Below, one piece after another: positions 33,106-42,335 of a stretch of DNA of 56,560 bases. The stretch's first letter is position 1; each line of letters opens with the position of its first letter. This stretch comes from Natronoarchaeum mannanilyticum (lineage in GTDB: Archaea > Halobacteriota > Halobacteria > Halobacteriales > Natronoarchaeaceae). Under the pieces are notes generated by a model that worked only from the letters and a program-made list of their open reading frames with translations, was not told the origin of the DNA and made no database searches. Position numbers and translations under genes: made by a program. The stretch covers positions 1,381,232 to 1,437,791 of the forward strand of contig NZ_BAAADV010000001.1 in NCBI RefSeq assembly GCF_039522665.1, in the 5' to 3' direction.

Positions 33106-34068
33106 CTACACCTGATCCAGCAACCAGACCAGCAACCCTTTCTGGGCGTGCAGGCGGTTCTCGGCCTGGTCCCAGACGACCGCGCTGTCGGACTCGATGA
33201 CGTCGTCGGTGATCTCCTCGCCGCGGTGGGCGGGCAGGCAGTGCATCACCGAGGCGTCGTCGGCGTGCTCTAAGAGCTCCTCGCAGACCTGGAACCCGTC
33301 GAAGGCGTCCATCCGCACGTCGCGCTCGTCCTCCTGACCCATGCTGATCCAGACGTCGGTGTAGATCACGTCGGCGTCGGTCGCGGCCTCGACGGGGTCG
33401 TCCGTGAGCGTCGGGTCGCCGCCCAGCTCGCGGGCGCGCTCGACGACCTCGTCGTCGATGCCGTACCCCTCCGGCGTCGCGACGGTGAGATCGACGTCGG
33501 TCAGCGCGCAGCCGAGCGCAAAGGACTGGGCGACGTTGTTGCCGTCGCCGATCCACGCCGCCGAGACGTCCTCGAACCCGTCCTCGTGCTCGCGGATCGT
33601 CAGCAGGTCAGCGAGCGTCTGGCAGGGGTGGGCGTCGTCGGTCAGCCCGTTGACGACCGGCACGTCGGCGTAGCGGGCCAGCTCGACGGCGTTGGCGTGC
33701 TTGAACACGCGACCCATCAGCACGTCGACGTACCGCGAGAGCGCTCGCGAGGTGTCTTTCAGGGGCTCCCCGCGGCCGAGCTGGATGTCGTCCTCGCCGA
33801 GGAAGATGGCGTGGCCGCCCAGCTGGGTCATCCCCGTCTCGAAGGAGACGCGGGTGCGGGTCGAGGGCTTCTGGAACAGCATTCCCAGGGTCTTGCGGTC
33901 GAAATCGTCGTGGGGGACGCCGGACTCGAACTCCGATTTGTACTCGGCGGCGACGCCGAGCACGGCTTCTAACTCCTCGGCGGTCAGGTCGTCGACGTCG
34001 AGGAAGTGCCGGGCCTCCGAGTCGCCGTACTTGCCCGGCGCGCGGCGGCTGTCGCGGTAGTCGCTCAT
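33106..34068 (-). CDS. argF: Ornithine carbamoyltransferase
   Basis: A 320-aa enzyme that makes citrulline from ornithine and carbamoyl phosphate. Carbamoyl-phosphate site STRTRVSFE, HPCQTLADLL, and the ornithine-site motif MHCLPAHRGEEI are all present. Last gene of the lysW-argXCBDEF unit; it overlaps argE by 4 nt, so translation is probably coupled. Confidence 0.96.
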   Translation of the reverse strand: MSDYRDSRRAPGKYGDSEARHFLDVDDLTAEELEAVLGVAAEYKSEFESGVPHDDFDRKTLGMLFQKPSTRTRVSFETGMTQLGGHAIFLGEDDIQLGRGEPLKDTSRALSRYVDVLMGRVFKHANAVELARYADVPVVNGLTDDAHPCQTLADLLTIREHEDGFEDVSAAWIGDGNNVAQSFALGCALTDVDLTVATPEGYGIDDEVVERARELGGDPTLTDDPVEAATDADVIYTDVWISMGQEDERDVRMDAFDGFQVCEELLEHADDASVMHCLPAHRGEEITDDVIESDSAVVWDQAENRLHAQKGLLVWLLDQV

Positions 34069-35153
34069 TCGTCGTCACCTCGCAGGCGCTCGGCGACGTC
34101 GACGAGCACGTCGACTGACTTGTCGTACTCGGCGAGCGCGAGGTGCTCGTTGGGTGCGTGGTCAAGGTTCGAGTCGCCGGGGCCGTAGGTGACCATCGGA
34201 CAGTCCCAGTGCTGACCGAACACGTTCATGTCGCTGGTGCCGGTCTTGCGCAGCAGGCGCGGGTCGCCGTCGGCCTGCCGGATCGCGACGCGGAACGCCC
34301 GGGCGACGTTCGTCCGGGGGCTCTCCATCGCGGGCTCGACCTTGTCCTTCCAGTGGACGCTGCCGACGCCCTCGAGGTAGCCGTCGGCGATCTCGCGGAC
34401 CTCCTCGACCGAGAGTCGGGGCGGCACGCGCAGCTGGACGTCCATCGTCGCCTCGACGGAGAGGCCGTCGTCTGTCAGGCCGCCCTTCACGTCGATGGGC
34501 TTGGGCGTCACCTGCTCGAAGACCGGGCCCCAGTCGTCCTCGTCGAACTCGTCTTCGACCTTCGACCACCAGGCGATGGCGTCCTGGATCGCGTTGTTCT
34601 CCGGCCGGGAGCTGTGGCCGGACTCGCTGGTCGCGACGTACGTGCCCGCGAGCAGCCCGCGGTACCCCAGCGTGATGCCGTCCCAGCCGCTGGGCTCGCC
34701 GTTGACGACGGCGTCGGGTCCCGACTCGCGATCCTCGACGACGTGGCGGGCGCCCCGGGAGTCGACCTCCTCGCCGGTGACGCCGATGAAGCTCACGCCG
34801 GTGCGGACGGCGGCCACGGCCATCGCGGCCAGCGGCCCGGTGGCGTCGACGCTGCCGCGGCCCCACAGCGCCTCGCCGGCGCGGACGCCCTCGTCGTACT
34901 CGCTGTCGTCGATCCGGACGGGGATGTCGCCCGGGACGGTGTCGATGTGCGACGTCAGCAGGACGGCGTCGTCGGCCGGCGCGCGCACGTTGCCGATGTC
35001 GTCGATCCACGCCTCGCGGTCGTGGGCCTCGAAAAAGTCGACCAGCCGCTCGGCGACCTTCTCCTCCTCGCCGGTCGGCGAGGGGATCTCCACGAGATCG
35101 ACCAGTAGATCGCGAGCCTCCTCGTCGGAGACTCCGGCGAGCGCGGCGCTCAC
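34065..35153 (-). CDS. argE: [LysW]-ornithine/lysine hydrolase (ArgE/LysK type)
   Basis: A 362-aa M20-family metallopeptidase that frees ornithine (or lysine) from the LysW carrier protein. Metal ligands show in LTSHIDTVPG, WGRGSVDATGPLAAM and GVTGEEVDSRGARH. The dimerisation domain follows (GYRGLLAGTYVATSESGHSSRP), and the C-terminal motif is RKTGTSDMNVFG. It overlaps both neighbours by 4 nt. Grouping with lysW and a LysX-type ligase, rather than an acetyltransferase, identifies it as the carrier-linked type. Confidence 0.93.
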   Translation of the reverse strand: MSAALAGVSDEEARDLLVDLVEIPSPTGEEEKVAERLVDFFEAHDREAWIDDIGNVRAPADDAVLLTSHIDTVPGDIPVRIDDSEYDEGVRAGEALWGRGSVDATGPLAAMAVAAVRTGVSFIGVTGEEVDSRGARHVVEDRESGPDAVVNGEPSGWDGITLGYRGLLAGTYVATSESGHSSRPENNAIQDAIAWWSKVEDEFDEDDWGPVFEQVTPKPIDVKGGLTDDGLSVEATMDVQLRVPPRLSVEEVREIADGYLEGVGSVHWKDKVEPAMESPRTNVARAFRVAIRQADGDPRLLRKTGTSDMNVFGQHWDCPMVTYGPGDSNLDHAPNEHLALAEYDKSVDVLVDVAERLRGDDE

Positions 35154-36286
35154 GATCCATCACCCAGTTCCTCGGCGAGGGCGTCGACGACCCGATCGGC
35201 GTGCTCGCGCTCGATCGTCAGCGGCGGCAGCAGTCGGAGCACCGACCGGCCCGCCGGCAGCGCGAGGATGCCGTGGTTCAACGCGAGCTGCTTGAGCAGG
35301 CGGTTCGAGCCCCGCTTGACCTCGATGCCGACCATCAGCCCCTCGCCGCGGACGTCCCGCACCGAGTCGCCGAGTTCGGCCTCGATCTCCTCGCGCAGGT
35401 ACGAGCCGACCTCGGCGGCGTGCTCGGGGACGTCCTCGTCGACGATCGTCGAGACGGTCGCCTTGGCGGCGGCGCTGATGACGGGCCCGCCCGAGAACGT
35501 CGAGGCGTGCGACCCGTAGTTCTCGGCGATCCAGTCGCGACACAGCGTCGCGCCGATCGGGAACCCGTTGCCCAGCCCCTTCGCGCTGGTGAGGATGTCC
35601 GGGACGACGCCGCTCTGCTCGGCGGCCCACAGCGTCCCCGTGCGGCCGAGGCCGGTCTGGACCTCGTCGAAGATCAGCGCCGCGCCGTTGGCCTCGGTCT
35701 CCTCGCGAGCGGCTTCGAGGAACCCTTTTTCGGCGGGGTTGATCCCGCCCTCGCCCTGGATCGGCTCGACGATCACCGCGGCGGTGTCGGCGTCGACGGC
35801 GTCGGCCAGCGCGTCGGGATCGTTGTAGGGGACGAACTCCACGTCGCCGATCAGCGGCTCGTAGGGCTTCTTGTACTTGTCCTTCCAGGTGGTCGCCAGC
35901 GCGCCCATCGTGCGCCCGTGGAACCCCTGCATCGTCGCGACGATCTTCGAGTCGCCCGTCGCCGACCGGGCGAACTTCAGCGCGGCCTCGTTGGCCTCGG
36001 TGCCGGAGTTACAGAGCCACGTCTTGTCGATCGGATCGGGCGCGGTCTCGGCCAGCAGCTCGTAGACCGCGGTTCGCGACTCGACGGGATACGACGCCTG
36101 CACGTACGTCAGGTCGTCCAGTTGGTCGCGCACCGCGGCGTCGACGGCGTCGTGGCCGTGGCCCAGCGGGACGCAGGCGTAACTGGCGCCCATGTCGAGG
36201 AACTCGTTGCCGCCGTCGTCGTACAGGTACGGTCCGTCGCCCGATTCAATCTGGATCGGCTTCTCGTTGAATACGAATCCGCTCAT
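35150..36286 (-). CDS. argD: [LysW]-aminoadipate/glutamate semialdehyde aminotransferase
   Basis: A 378-aa class III PLP aminotransferase (ArgD/LysJ). The PLP lysine is in LTSAKGLGNGFPIGA, the aspartate motif is ALIFDEVQTGLGRTG, and the N-terminal half carries CNSGTEANEAALKFAR. It transaminates the carrier-bound semialdehyde with glutamate. ATGA overlaps (4 nt) couple it to argB upstream and argE downstream. Confidence 0.95.
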   Translation of the reverse strand: MSGFVFNEKPIQIESGDGPYLYDDGGNEFLDMGASYACVPLGHGHDAVDAAVRDQLDDLTYVQASYPVESRTAVYELLAETAPDPIDKTWLCNSGTEANEAALKFARSATGDSKIVATMQGFHGRTMGALATTWKDKYKKPYEPLIGDVEFVPYNDPDALADAVDADTAAVIVEPIQGEGGINPAEKGFLEAAREETEANGAALIFDEVQTGLGRTGTLWAAEQSGVVPDILTSAKGLGNGFPIGATLCRDWIAENYGSHASTFSGGPVISAAAKATVSTIVDEDVPEHAAEVGSYLREEIEAELGDSVRDVRGEGLMVGIEVKRGSNRLLKQLALNHGILALPAGRSVLRLLPPLTIEREHADRVVDALAEELGDGS

Positions 36287-37143
36287 GCTTCTGCTTCCTC
36301 CTTTTCTTCATCGGGGAGAGCGCTCGCCGCGATGTGCGTGCCGCCGCCGTCGACGGCCGACAGCACCGGCTCGTCGGCGTTGGCGTCCGCGACGACGACT
36401 TCCTCCGCGCCGCCCGAGAGCGCTTCCTTGGCGGCCATGATCTTCTTGGTCATGAACCCTTCAGCGGCGTCCTCGATCAGTTCGAGGCCCACGGGGTCGT
36501 CGGCCGTCTCGATCAGCGTCGACTCGTCCTCGGGGTCTTCGAGCACGCCGGGCACGTCGGTCAGCACGACGAGCGTGGCGTCGAGCGCCCCTGCGACGGC
36601 CGCCGCGGCGCGGTCGGCGTCGGCGTTCACGGCAGTATAGCCGCCCGACTTCTCCTCGCCGAGCATCGGCACCGTGACGACGGGCGTGTACTCGCCGTCC
36701 AGCAGCGTCTCCAGCAGGTCGGCGTTGACGTCGGTGATCTTCCCCGAGTGGTCGCCGCGCTTGATCTTCTTCTTGCCGTCCTCGACGACGCGCACGGCCG
36801 ACTTCCGGCGCCCCGAGAGCACCTGCCCGTCGACGCCCGAGAGGCCGACCGCGTTGACGCCCTGGTTCTGCAGGGCCTCGGTGAGGTCGGTGTTGAGCTT
36901 GCCGGGGAGAACCATCTCGAACACGTCCATCGTGCGCTCGTCGGTGAACCGCCCGACGACGCCGTCCGGCGTCTCGACGTACGTCGGCTCCTCGCCGAGT
37001 TCCTCGAGCGTGTCGTCGACGGCGGTCGACCCGCCGTGGACTACCACCACGTCTTCGCCCTGCGATACGAGTGCCGCGACGTCGGCCAGCGCTCCCGCGG
37101 GGTCGACCGCGCGCGCGCCGCCGATCTTGAGTACTGTCGTCAT
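36283..37143 (-). CDS. argB: [LysW]-glutamate/aminoadipate kinase
   Basis: A 286-aa amino-acid kinase. Phosphate-binding motifs are LKIGGARAVDP and VVVHGGSTAVDD near the start, and TDVPGVLEDPEDES and FMTKKIMAAKEAL in the C-terminal half. It phosphorylates the gamma-carboxyl of the glutamate held on LysW. Unlike classical N-acetylglutamate kinases the substrate loop reads GGHSTAVD-like with Ser rather than Asn, as expected for the LysZ type. A 109-nt gap with a small hairpin (37211-37225) separates it from argC. Confidence 0.94.
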   Translation of the reverse strand: MTTVLKIGGARAVDPAGALADVAALVSQGEDVVVVHGGSTAVDDTLEELGEEPTYVETPDGVVGRFTDERTMDVFEMVLPGKLNTDLTEALQNQGVNAVGLSGVDGQVLSGRRKSAVRVVEDGKKKIKRGDHSGKITDVNADLLETLLDGEYTPVVTVPMLGEEKSGGYTAVNADADRAAAAVAGALDATLVVLTDVPGVLEDPEDESTLIETADDPVGLELIEDAAEGFMTKKIMAAKEALSGGAEEVVVADANADEPVLSAVDGGGTHIAASALPDEEKEEAEA

Positions 37144-37252
37144 GAGAATCTCCTTGTTGAGTATGAAATTCGGGCCGTCGGATTCAAAACTGACGGTTCG
37201 CGCCCGCCGTCCGGCGTCGCGCCGGATCGGTCGGGCCCGCGATCGTCGCCTC

Positions 37253-38323
37253 CTACGGCGCGCCGACCGGATGGAGCCCCTGAAACTCCAGGCCAGCGGT
37301 CTCCTCCAGGCCGAGCGCGACGTTGGCGGCGTGGACGGCCTGACCGGCCGATCCCTTCATCATGTTGTCGATGGCCGAGAACACGACCACCCGCTTGTTC
37401 GAGGGATCGAGCTCGAAGCCGACCTCGCCGTAGTTCGTGCCCGCGACGGCCTTGGGCTCGGGGTAGCGGTAGACGCCGCTCCCGCCCGCGGCCATGCGCA
37501 TGAACGGCTCGTCCTCGTAGGCGTCCCGGTAGGCGCCCCAGAGGTCGCCCTTCGAGACGGGACCGTTCGGGAACACGTGGGCCGTCGCCGAGGCGCCGCG
37601 GATCATGTCCACCGCGTGGCAGGTAAACGAGACGTCGAGACCGAGGAACTGCTCGATCTCGGCCTCGTGGCGGTGGCCCGTCGGCGCGTAGGGACGGACG
37701 ACGCCCGAGCGCTCGGGGTGGCTGGAGGCGTCGCCGCCGCCGGCGCCGCCCTCCGAGGAGCCGACCTTCACGTCGACGACGATCTGCTCGTCGCCCGCGA
37801 GGACGCCGTCCTCGATGAGCGGGTGGAGTCCGAGGATCGTCGCGGTGGCGTTACAGCCGCCGGAGGCGATCAGCTCCGCGCCCCGCAGGTTCTCGCGGTT
37901 GATCTCGGGGAGCGCGTACTCCGATTTCTCCAGCAGTTCGGGCCGGTCGTGCCCGTCGTACCACTCTTCGTACTGCTCCTCGGCGTCGAGCCGGAAGTCC
38001 GCCGAGAGATCGACGACCGTGTCCGCGGCCTCCTGAAACCGGTCGATCTGCTCCATCGAGACGCCGTGGGGCGTCGCCGTGAACAGGACGTCGACGCTCT
38101 CCAGGTCCTCGGGGTCCGAGAAGCGCAGGTCCGAGTGGGTACCCCGCAGGTTCGGGTGGACCGAGCCGACGGACTTGCCGGTGTACGACCGGCTGGTCGC
38201 CTGCGCGATCTCGAAGTCGGGGTGGGCCGCCAGCAGGCGCAGCAGCTCGCCGCCGGTGAAGCCGCTGCCGCCGACGACGCCAGCGGCGAGTTCGGCGTCG
38301 CCGTCCTCGCCTCCCGCGCTCAT
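37253..38323 (-). CDS. argC: [LysW]-glutamyl/aminoadipyl phosphate reductase
   Basis: A 356-aa NADPH-dependent reductase (ArgC/LysY). Nucleotide-binding GVVGGSGFTGGELLRLL starts at residue 14, the catalytic Cys is in IASGGCNATATIL, and the catalytic His region is PTGHRHEAEI. The first 13 residues are an acidic addition. It makes the semialdehyde that argD aminates. It starts one base after the argX stop. Confidence 0.95.
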   Translation of the reverse strand: MSAGGEDGDAELAAGVVGGSGFTGGELLRLLAAHPDFEIAQATSRSYTGKSVGSVHPNLRGTHSDLRFSDPEDLESVDVLFTATPHGVSMEQIDRFQEAADTVVDLSADFRLDAEEQYEEWYDGHDRPELLEKSEYALPEINRENLRGAELIASGGCNATATILGLHPLIEDGVLAGDEQIVVDVKVGSSEGGAGGGDASSHPERSGVVRPYAPTGHRHEAEIEQFLGLDVSFTCHAVDMIRGASATAHVFPNGPVSKGDLWGAYRDAYEDEPFMRMAAGGSGVYRYPEPKAVAGTNYGEVGFELDPSNKRVVVFSAIDNMMKGSAGQAVHAANVALGLEETAGLEFQGLHPVGAP

Positions 38324-39226
38324 CTACGCGGTCACCTCGGTTTCGCTCTCCTCGGCGGCTTTCGCTTCGAGCCAGTCGACGACCTCCGCGGCGACGTCGA
38401 CGTCGGTGGCGTCGGCGAGCGCTTTGAACTCGACGGTGTGGTTGACCTCGTGGACCGTGTAGCCTGTCGGTTCTCCCTCTTCATCGACGCCGACCTCCAT
38501 CAGGTCGACGCCGAGCAGGCCGTCGCCGACCGCGGCGCTGGCCTCCTCGACGAGGCGTTCGGCCTCCTCGTCGAGCTCGAAGGCTTCCGTCTCGGCGCCC
38601 TGCGCGGCGTTGGTGAGCCAGTGGTCCGACGAGCGGACCATCGCGGCGACCGGCTCGCCGTCGGTCGCGAGCACGCGGATGTCCCGTCCGGGCTTCTCGA
38701 CGAACTCCTGGACGTAGAACACCTTGTGCTCGTAGTGCCCCAGCGTCGCCTTGTGTTCCAGCACCGCTTCGGCGGCGCTGCGGGAGTCGATCTTGGCCAT
38801 CAGGCGGCCCCACGACCCGACCACGGGCTTGAGGACGCAGGGGTAGCCGAACTTCTCGATCGACTCCATCGCCGACTCCTTAGTAAAGGAGACCTCGGTG
38901 TCGGGCGTCGGGACGCCCGCCTCCTCGAGCGCGAGGCTGTTTTTCACCTTGTCGGCGCAGATCTCCGCGGTCTCGGGCGCGTTGACGACCGGAACGTCGT
39001 AGGCCTCGCAGAACCGCGTGGCGTAGAGGCTGCGACTGGTCGCCAGACAGCGGTCCAGCACCACGTCCAGGTCCGCGAACGACTCGGGCGCCTCGCTGAT
39101 CGAGAACTGCTGGTCGCGGACGTCGATCTTCGTGACCTCGTGGCCGCGGTCGCGCAGCTCCGAGAGCAGCAGTTTCTCGTCCTTGCGGATCCGGGAGTAC
39201 AGCAGTCCGACGTTCACGCGAACCAC
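38324..39226 (-). CDS. argX: Glutamate-LysW ligase (ArgX/LysX type)
   Basis: A 300-aa RimK/ATP-grasp enzyme that joins the alpha-amino group of glutamate (and perhaps aminoadipate) to the C-terminal Glu of LysW. N-terminal VGLLYSRIRKDEKLL, the ATP-grasp loop KPVVGSWGRLMAKI, and the metal-binding end GYTVHEVNHTVEFK with the N-x-T substrate signature are typical. The NHTVEFK form is the one linked to glutamate as well as aminoadipate, so arginine synthesis is expected. Start is uncertain: GTG at 39226 or GTG at 39217, which would give MNVGLLYSR. Confidence 0.93.
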   Translation of the reverse strand: MVRVNVGLLYSRIRKDEKLLLSELRDRGHEVTKIDVRDQQFSISEAPESFADLDVVLDRCLATSRSLYATRFCEAYDVPVVNAPETAEICADKVKNSLALEEAGVPTPDTEVSFTKESAMESIEKFGYPCVLKPVVGSWGRLMAKIDSRSAAEAVLEHKATLGHYEHKVFYVQEFVEKPGRDIRVLATDGEPVAAMVRSSDHWLTNAAQGAETEAFELDEEAERLVEEASAAVGDGLLGVDLMEVGVDEEGEPTGYTVHEVNHTVEFKALADATDVDVAAEVVDWLEAKAAEESETEVTA

Positions 39227-39242
39227 CCGGCGAGCGCGAGCT

Positions 39243-39262
39243 CGGAACTGCTTGCAGTTCCG
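39243..39262 (-). terminator. Strong intercistronic hairpin between lysW and argX
   Basis: CGGAACTGC (39243-39251), TT, GCAGTTCCG (39254-39262): a perfect 9-bp stem in a 45-nt gap. No T-run follows, so it may act as a partial terminator or an mRNA-stabilising end for lysW rather than a full stop. Confidence 0.5.
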
Positions 39263-39271
39263 GCGTTCACG

Positions 39272-39436
39272 TTACTCCCCCCAGTCCTCTTCCAGCTCGG
39301 GGGCCTTCTCGAGGACTGGTGGGTTGGTGTCGGTGACCTCCAGCTCGGCGCCGCAGGTCGTGCAGTCGACGATCTCTCCGACTTCCAGGTTGTCGTGCAG
39401 GGACACCTCGGCCCCGCATTCGACGCATTCCGCCAT
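39272..39436 (-). CDS. lysW: LysW/ArgW amino-group carrier protein (54 aa)
   Basis: A tiny acidic carrier on which arginine (and possibly lysine) intermediates are built. Two zinc pairs, MAECVECGAE and VDCTTCGAELE, and the hallmark C-terminus EDWGE, whose final Glu is the attachment point, are complete. It is first in the lysW-argXCBDEF unit. A TATA box (GGATTTAAG on the minus strand near 39463-39471) lies about 30 nt before the ATG. Confidence 0.95.
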   Translation of the reverse strand: MAECVECGAEVSLHDNLEVGEIVDCTTCGAELEVTDTNPPVLEKAPELEEDWGE

Positions 39437-39581
39437 TGTACTCTCCCCTCGTACCCCTATCTACTTAAATCCTCCGAAAGTGTCGGCGAAAACAAAGAAA
39501 CGGACTACCGTCTAAGGGGTCGAGAAAGCGCCAACGGCGAAGTTCGCGTATCCAGTATCAGTTCTGGAATATATTATCACT

Positions 39582-39593
39582 CCCCTCGCGGGG
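39582..39593 (-). terminator. Possible terminator after argH
   Basis: CCCC-GCGA-GGGG on the minus strand, followed by the AT-rich run AGTGATAATATATTCC and a second stem TCCAG...CTGGA (39551-39568). It lies about 70 nt past the argH stop and before the lysW promoter. Confidence 0.4.
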
Positions 39594-39661
39594 ATCGCGG
39601 CAGCGGTCGCGGACGCCGGCCTCGTCGCGGCGGCGCTCCTCGCACAACGCCGGTCCGGCGC

Positions 39662-41125
39662 TCAGACATACTCGGCCACCTCGCCGTCGAGCGCTTCCGC
39701 GGCCGCCTCGATCGCGGCCCGGCGCTCGCCGACCGACTCCTCGTCTTCTGCCAGCCGAGCGTCGGCGTCGTCGAGGTACGACTCGACGGCGACCGCGGCG
39801 GGGCCGCCGACCGAGTCGCGCGACTCGGCGCTCGCGGCGGGGTCCAGCGCCGCCTCGACGTCCTCGGGGTCGACGTACGCGTCCAGCGACTCGCCGAGCA
39901 CCTCCTCGGCGGCGTCCTCGACGGCCTGCAGGTCTGCACCCTTTTCGGAGGCCACCGCGACGACCTCGTGGGCCGTCCGGAACGGCAGCCCGTGGGCCGC
40001 GAGCAGGTCCGCGACGCCGGTCGCCGTCGAGAACCCCTCGCCGGCGGCCTCAGCGAGCGTCTCCTCGGGCCAGTCGGCCGTCGCGATCGCCCCGCCGACC
40101 ACGTCCGTCGCCTCGACGACGGCGTCGACCGTCTCCCAGGCGTGGGGCGTCGCGTTCTGCAGGTCGCGGTTGTACGCGCGGGGCAGCCCCTTGAGGGTGG
40201 TCAGCAGTCCCTGGAGCCCCGCCGCGGCGTCGCCCGCGGTCGAGCGCACCAGTTCGAGGGTGTCGGGATTTTTCTTCTGGGGCATGATCGAGGACGTCGA
40301 CGCGTAGTCGTCCGATAGCTCGACGAACCCGCGGTTCGCGAACACGATCACGTCCTCGGCGATCCCCGACAGCGTGGTGGCGTGGATCGCCAGCGCCGAC
40401 ACCGACTCCAGCAGGAAGTCGCGGGCCGACGAGGCGTCCATCGAGTTCTCGACGATCGAGTCGAATCCGAGCAGCTCGGCCGTGCGATCGCGGTCGATAT
40501 CGAACGTCGTGCCCGCGAACGCGGCGGCGCCCAGCGGCGAGCGGTTCGTCCGGTCGTAGGCGTCCAGCAGGCGCTCGGTGTCGCGGGCGATCGCTTGCTC
40601 GTAGGAACAGAGCCAGTGGGCGACCGTCGTCGGCTGGGCGGGCTGGAGGTGCGTGTAGCCGGGCATCACCGTGTCGGTGTGCTCCGACGCGACCTCCAGC
40701 AGCGCCTCGCGCAGCGCGACGGTCGTCGCGGCGGCGTCGAGCAGGTCCCCGCGGAGCCGGTGGCGGATGCAGGTCGCCACCTCGTCGTTGCGCGAGCGCG
40801 CGGTGTGCATCTTCCCGCCCTCCTCGCCGACGCGCTCGATCACCGCGGTCTCGATGGCCGCGTGGACGTCCTCGCCCTCCGGCAGGTTCTCGTGGCCCGC
40901 CGATTCGACGTCGTCGAGCGCCGCCAGAACGTCGGCGGCCACGTCGTCTTCGACGATGCCCTGTTCGGCGAGCATTACCACGTGCGCGCGATCGACCGCG
41001 AGGTCGGCCGCGAAGATCCGCCGGTCGGCGTCCATCGAGGAGAGGAACTCCCGCGCGGGGCCGCCGCTGAAGCGGTCGCGGCGGACTACGTCGCCTGCGT
41101 TGTCGTCCGAGTTCCCCTCTGGCAT
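39662..41125 (-). CDS. argH: Argininosuccinate lyase
   Basis: A 487-aa fumarase/aspartase-superfamily enzyme that splits argininosuccinate into arginine and fumarate. Signature loop TSSIMPQKKNPDTLE, the substrate motif TARSRNDEVAT and TVMPGYTHLQPAQP with the catalytic His are all intact. It follows argG after 4 nt, so the two form an operon separate from the lysW unit. Confidence 0.96.
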   Translation of the reverse strand: MPEGNSDDNAGDVVRRDRFSGGPAREFLSSMDADRRIFAADLAVDRAHVVMLAEQGIVEDDVAADVLAALDDVESAGHENLPEGEDVHAAIETAVIERVGEEGGKMHTARSRNDEVATCIRHRLRGDLLDAAATTVALREALLEVASEHTDTVMPGYTHLQPAQPTTVAHWLCSYEQAIARDTERLLDAYDRTNRSPLGAAAFAGTTFDIDRDRTAELLGFDSIVENSMDASSARDFLLESVSALAIHATTLSGIAEDVIVFANRGFVELSDDYASTSSIMPQKKNPDTLELVRSTAGDAAAGLQGLLTTLKGLPRAYNRDLQNATPHAWETVDAVVEATDVVGGAIATADWPEETLAEAAGEGFSTATGVADLLAAHGLPFRTAHEVVAVASEKGADLQAVEDAAEEVLGESLDAYVDPEDVEAALDPAASAESRDSVGGPAAVAVESYLDDADARLAEDEESVGERRAAIEAAAEALDGEVAEYV

Positions 41126-41129
41126 GGTC

Positions 41130-42335
41130 TTATTTGCCCTCGTTCACCGAATCGATCACGGAGTTGGCCAGGCGACCCTGGAACCCGTGGTACTTCGCGA
41201 CGCCGGTGGCGTCCTTCTGGGTGATACCCTGGCCTTCGACGGTCTCGGTGTTGAAGGAGGCGGCGTCCTCGGAGTACGCGGCGTACTCGCTCTCGCGGCC
41301 GACCGCGCGGGCGCTGCCGCCTTCGAGCTTGATCGTCACCGTGCCGGTGACGCGCTCCTGGGTCTCCTCGATGAAGCCTTCGAGCGCGCCGACGAGCGGT
41401 GCGTCGATCAGGCCCTGATAGGCCTTCTTCGACCACTGCTGGTCGACCTGGGCCTTGAACTCGCGCTCCTCCTGGGTGAGCACGAGCCCTTCGAGCGCCT
41501 CGTGGGCGTTGAGCAGGACGGTCGCGGCGGGGTGCTCGTAGTTCTCGCGGACCTTGAGCCCGAGCATGCGGTCTTCCATCATGTCCGTGCGGCCGACGCC
41601 GTAGGCGCCCGCGCGCTCGTTGAGATGTTCGATCAGCTCGACCGCGCCGTACTCCTCGCCGTCGACCGCGACTGGCTCGCCGTCCTCGAACTCGATCTCG
41701 ACGAGCTCGGTGCCGTCGGCCTCGCCGGGGGCGGAGGTCCACTCGTAGATCTCCTCCGGCGGAACGTAGTCGGGCTTCTCCAGGTCGGCGCCTTCGACCG
41801 AGCGGCTCCAGAGGTTCGTGTCGATCGACCAGTCGCCCTCGTTGCCGCTCTGGACGGGAAGACCGCGGTCCTCGGCGTACTCCATCTCCCACTCGCGGGT
41901 GAGTTCGAGCTCGCGCACGGGCGCGATGACGTCGAGGTCGGAGTCGCGCCAGACGGCCTCGAACCGGAGCTGGTCGTTGCCCTTGCCCGTACAGCCGTGG
42001 GCGACGGCGTCGCAGTCGTTCTCGATCGCGGTCTCGAGGATCGCGTTGGCGATCACGGGGCGGGCCATCGCGGTGCCCAGCGGGTAGCCCTGGTAGGTCG
42101 CGTTCGCTTTCAGCGAGTCGAGACACAGCGTGGCGAACTCCTCTCGGGCGTCGACGACGTGGGTCTCCACGCCGAGCGCCTCGGCGGTCTCCTCTGCCTC
42201 TTCGAATTCTTCCTCGGGCTGGCCGACGTCGACCGTGACGCCGATCACTTCGTCGTATCCGTACTCCTCTTCGAGCAGCCCGACGCAGACCGTCGTGTCG
42301 AGACCGCCCGAAAATGCGAGTGCCACGCGTTCCAT
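41130..42335 (-). CDS. argG: Argininosuccinate synthase
   Basis: A 401-aa ATP-dependent ligase joining citrulline and aspartate. The PP-loop AFSGGLDTTVCVGLL is at residues 7-21, with AHGCTGKGNDQLRFE and the C-terminal oligomerisation region SEDAASFNTE. It opens the argG-argH unit; the TATA box GAATTTAATACC (minus strand, about 42360-42371) is about 31 nt before the ATG. Confidence 0.97.
   Translation of the reverse strand: MERVALAFSGGLDTTVCVGLLEEEYGYDEVIGVTVDVGQPEEEFEEAEETAEALGVETHVVDAREEFATLCLDSLKANATYQGYPLGTAMARPVIANAILETAIENDCDAVAHGCTGKGNDQLRFEAVWRDSDLDVIAPVRELELTREWEMEYAEDRGLPVQSGNEGDWSIDTNLWSRSVEGADLEKPDYVPPEEIYEWTSAPGEADGTELVEIEFEDGEPVAVDGEEYGAVELIEHLNERAGAYGVGRTDMMEDRMLGLKVRENYEHPAATVLLNAHEALEGLVLTQEEREFKAQVDQQWSKKAYQGLIDAPLVGALEGFIEETQERVTGTVTIKLEGGSARAVGRESEYAAYSEDAASFNTETVEGQGITQKDATGVAKYHGFQGRLANSVIDSVNEGK

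Noticed and set aside
36674-40318. A 1214-codon plus-strand open frame
   Set aside because: It is fully antisense to the arginine genes, which have clear enzyme motifs. High GC removes stop codons from opposite frames; the translation is Arg/Val-rich low complexity.
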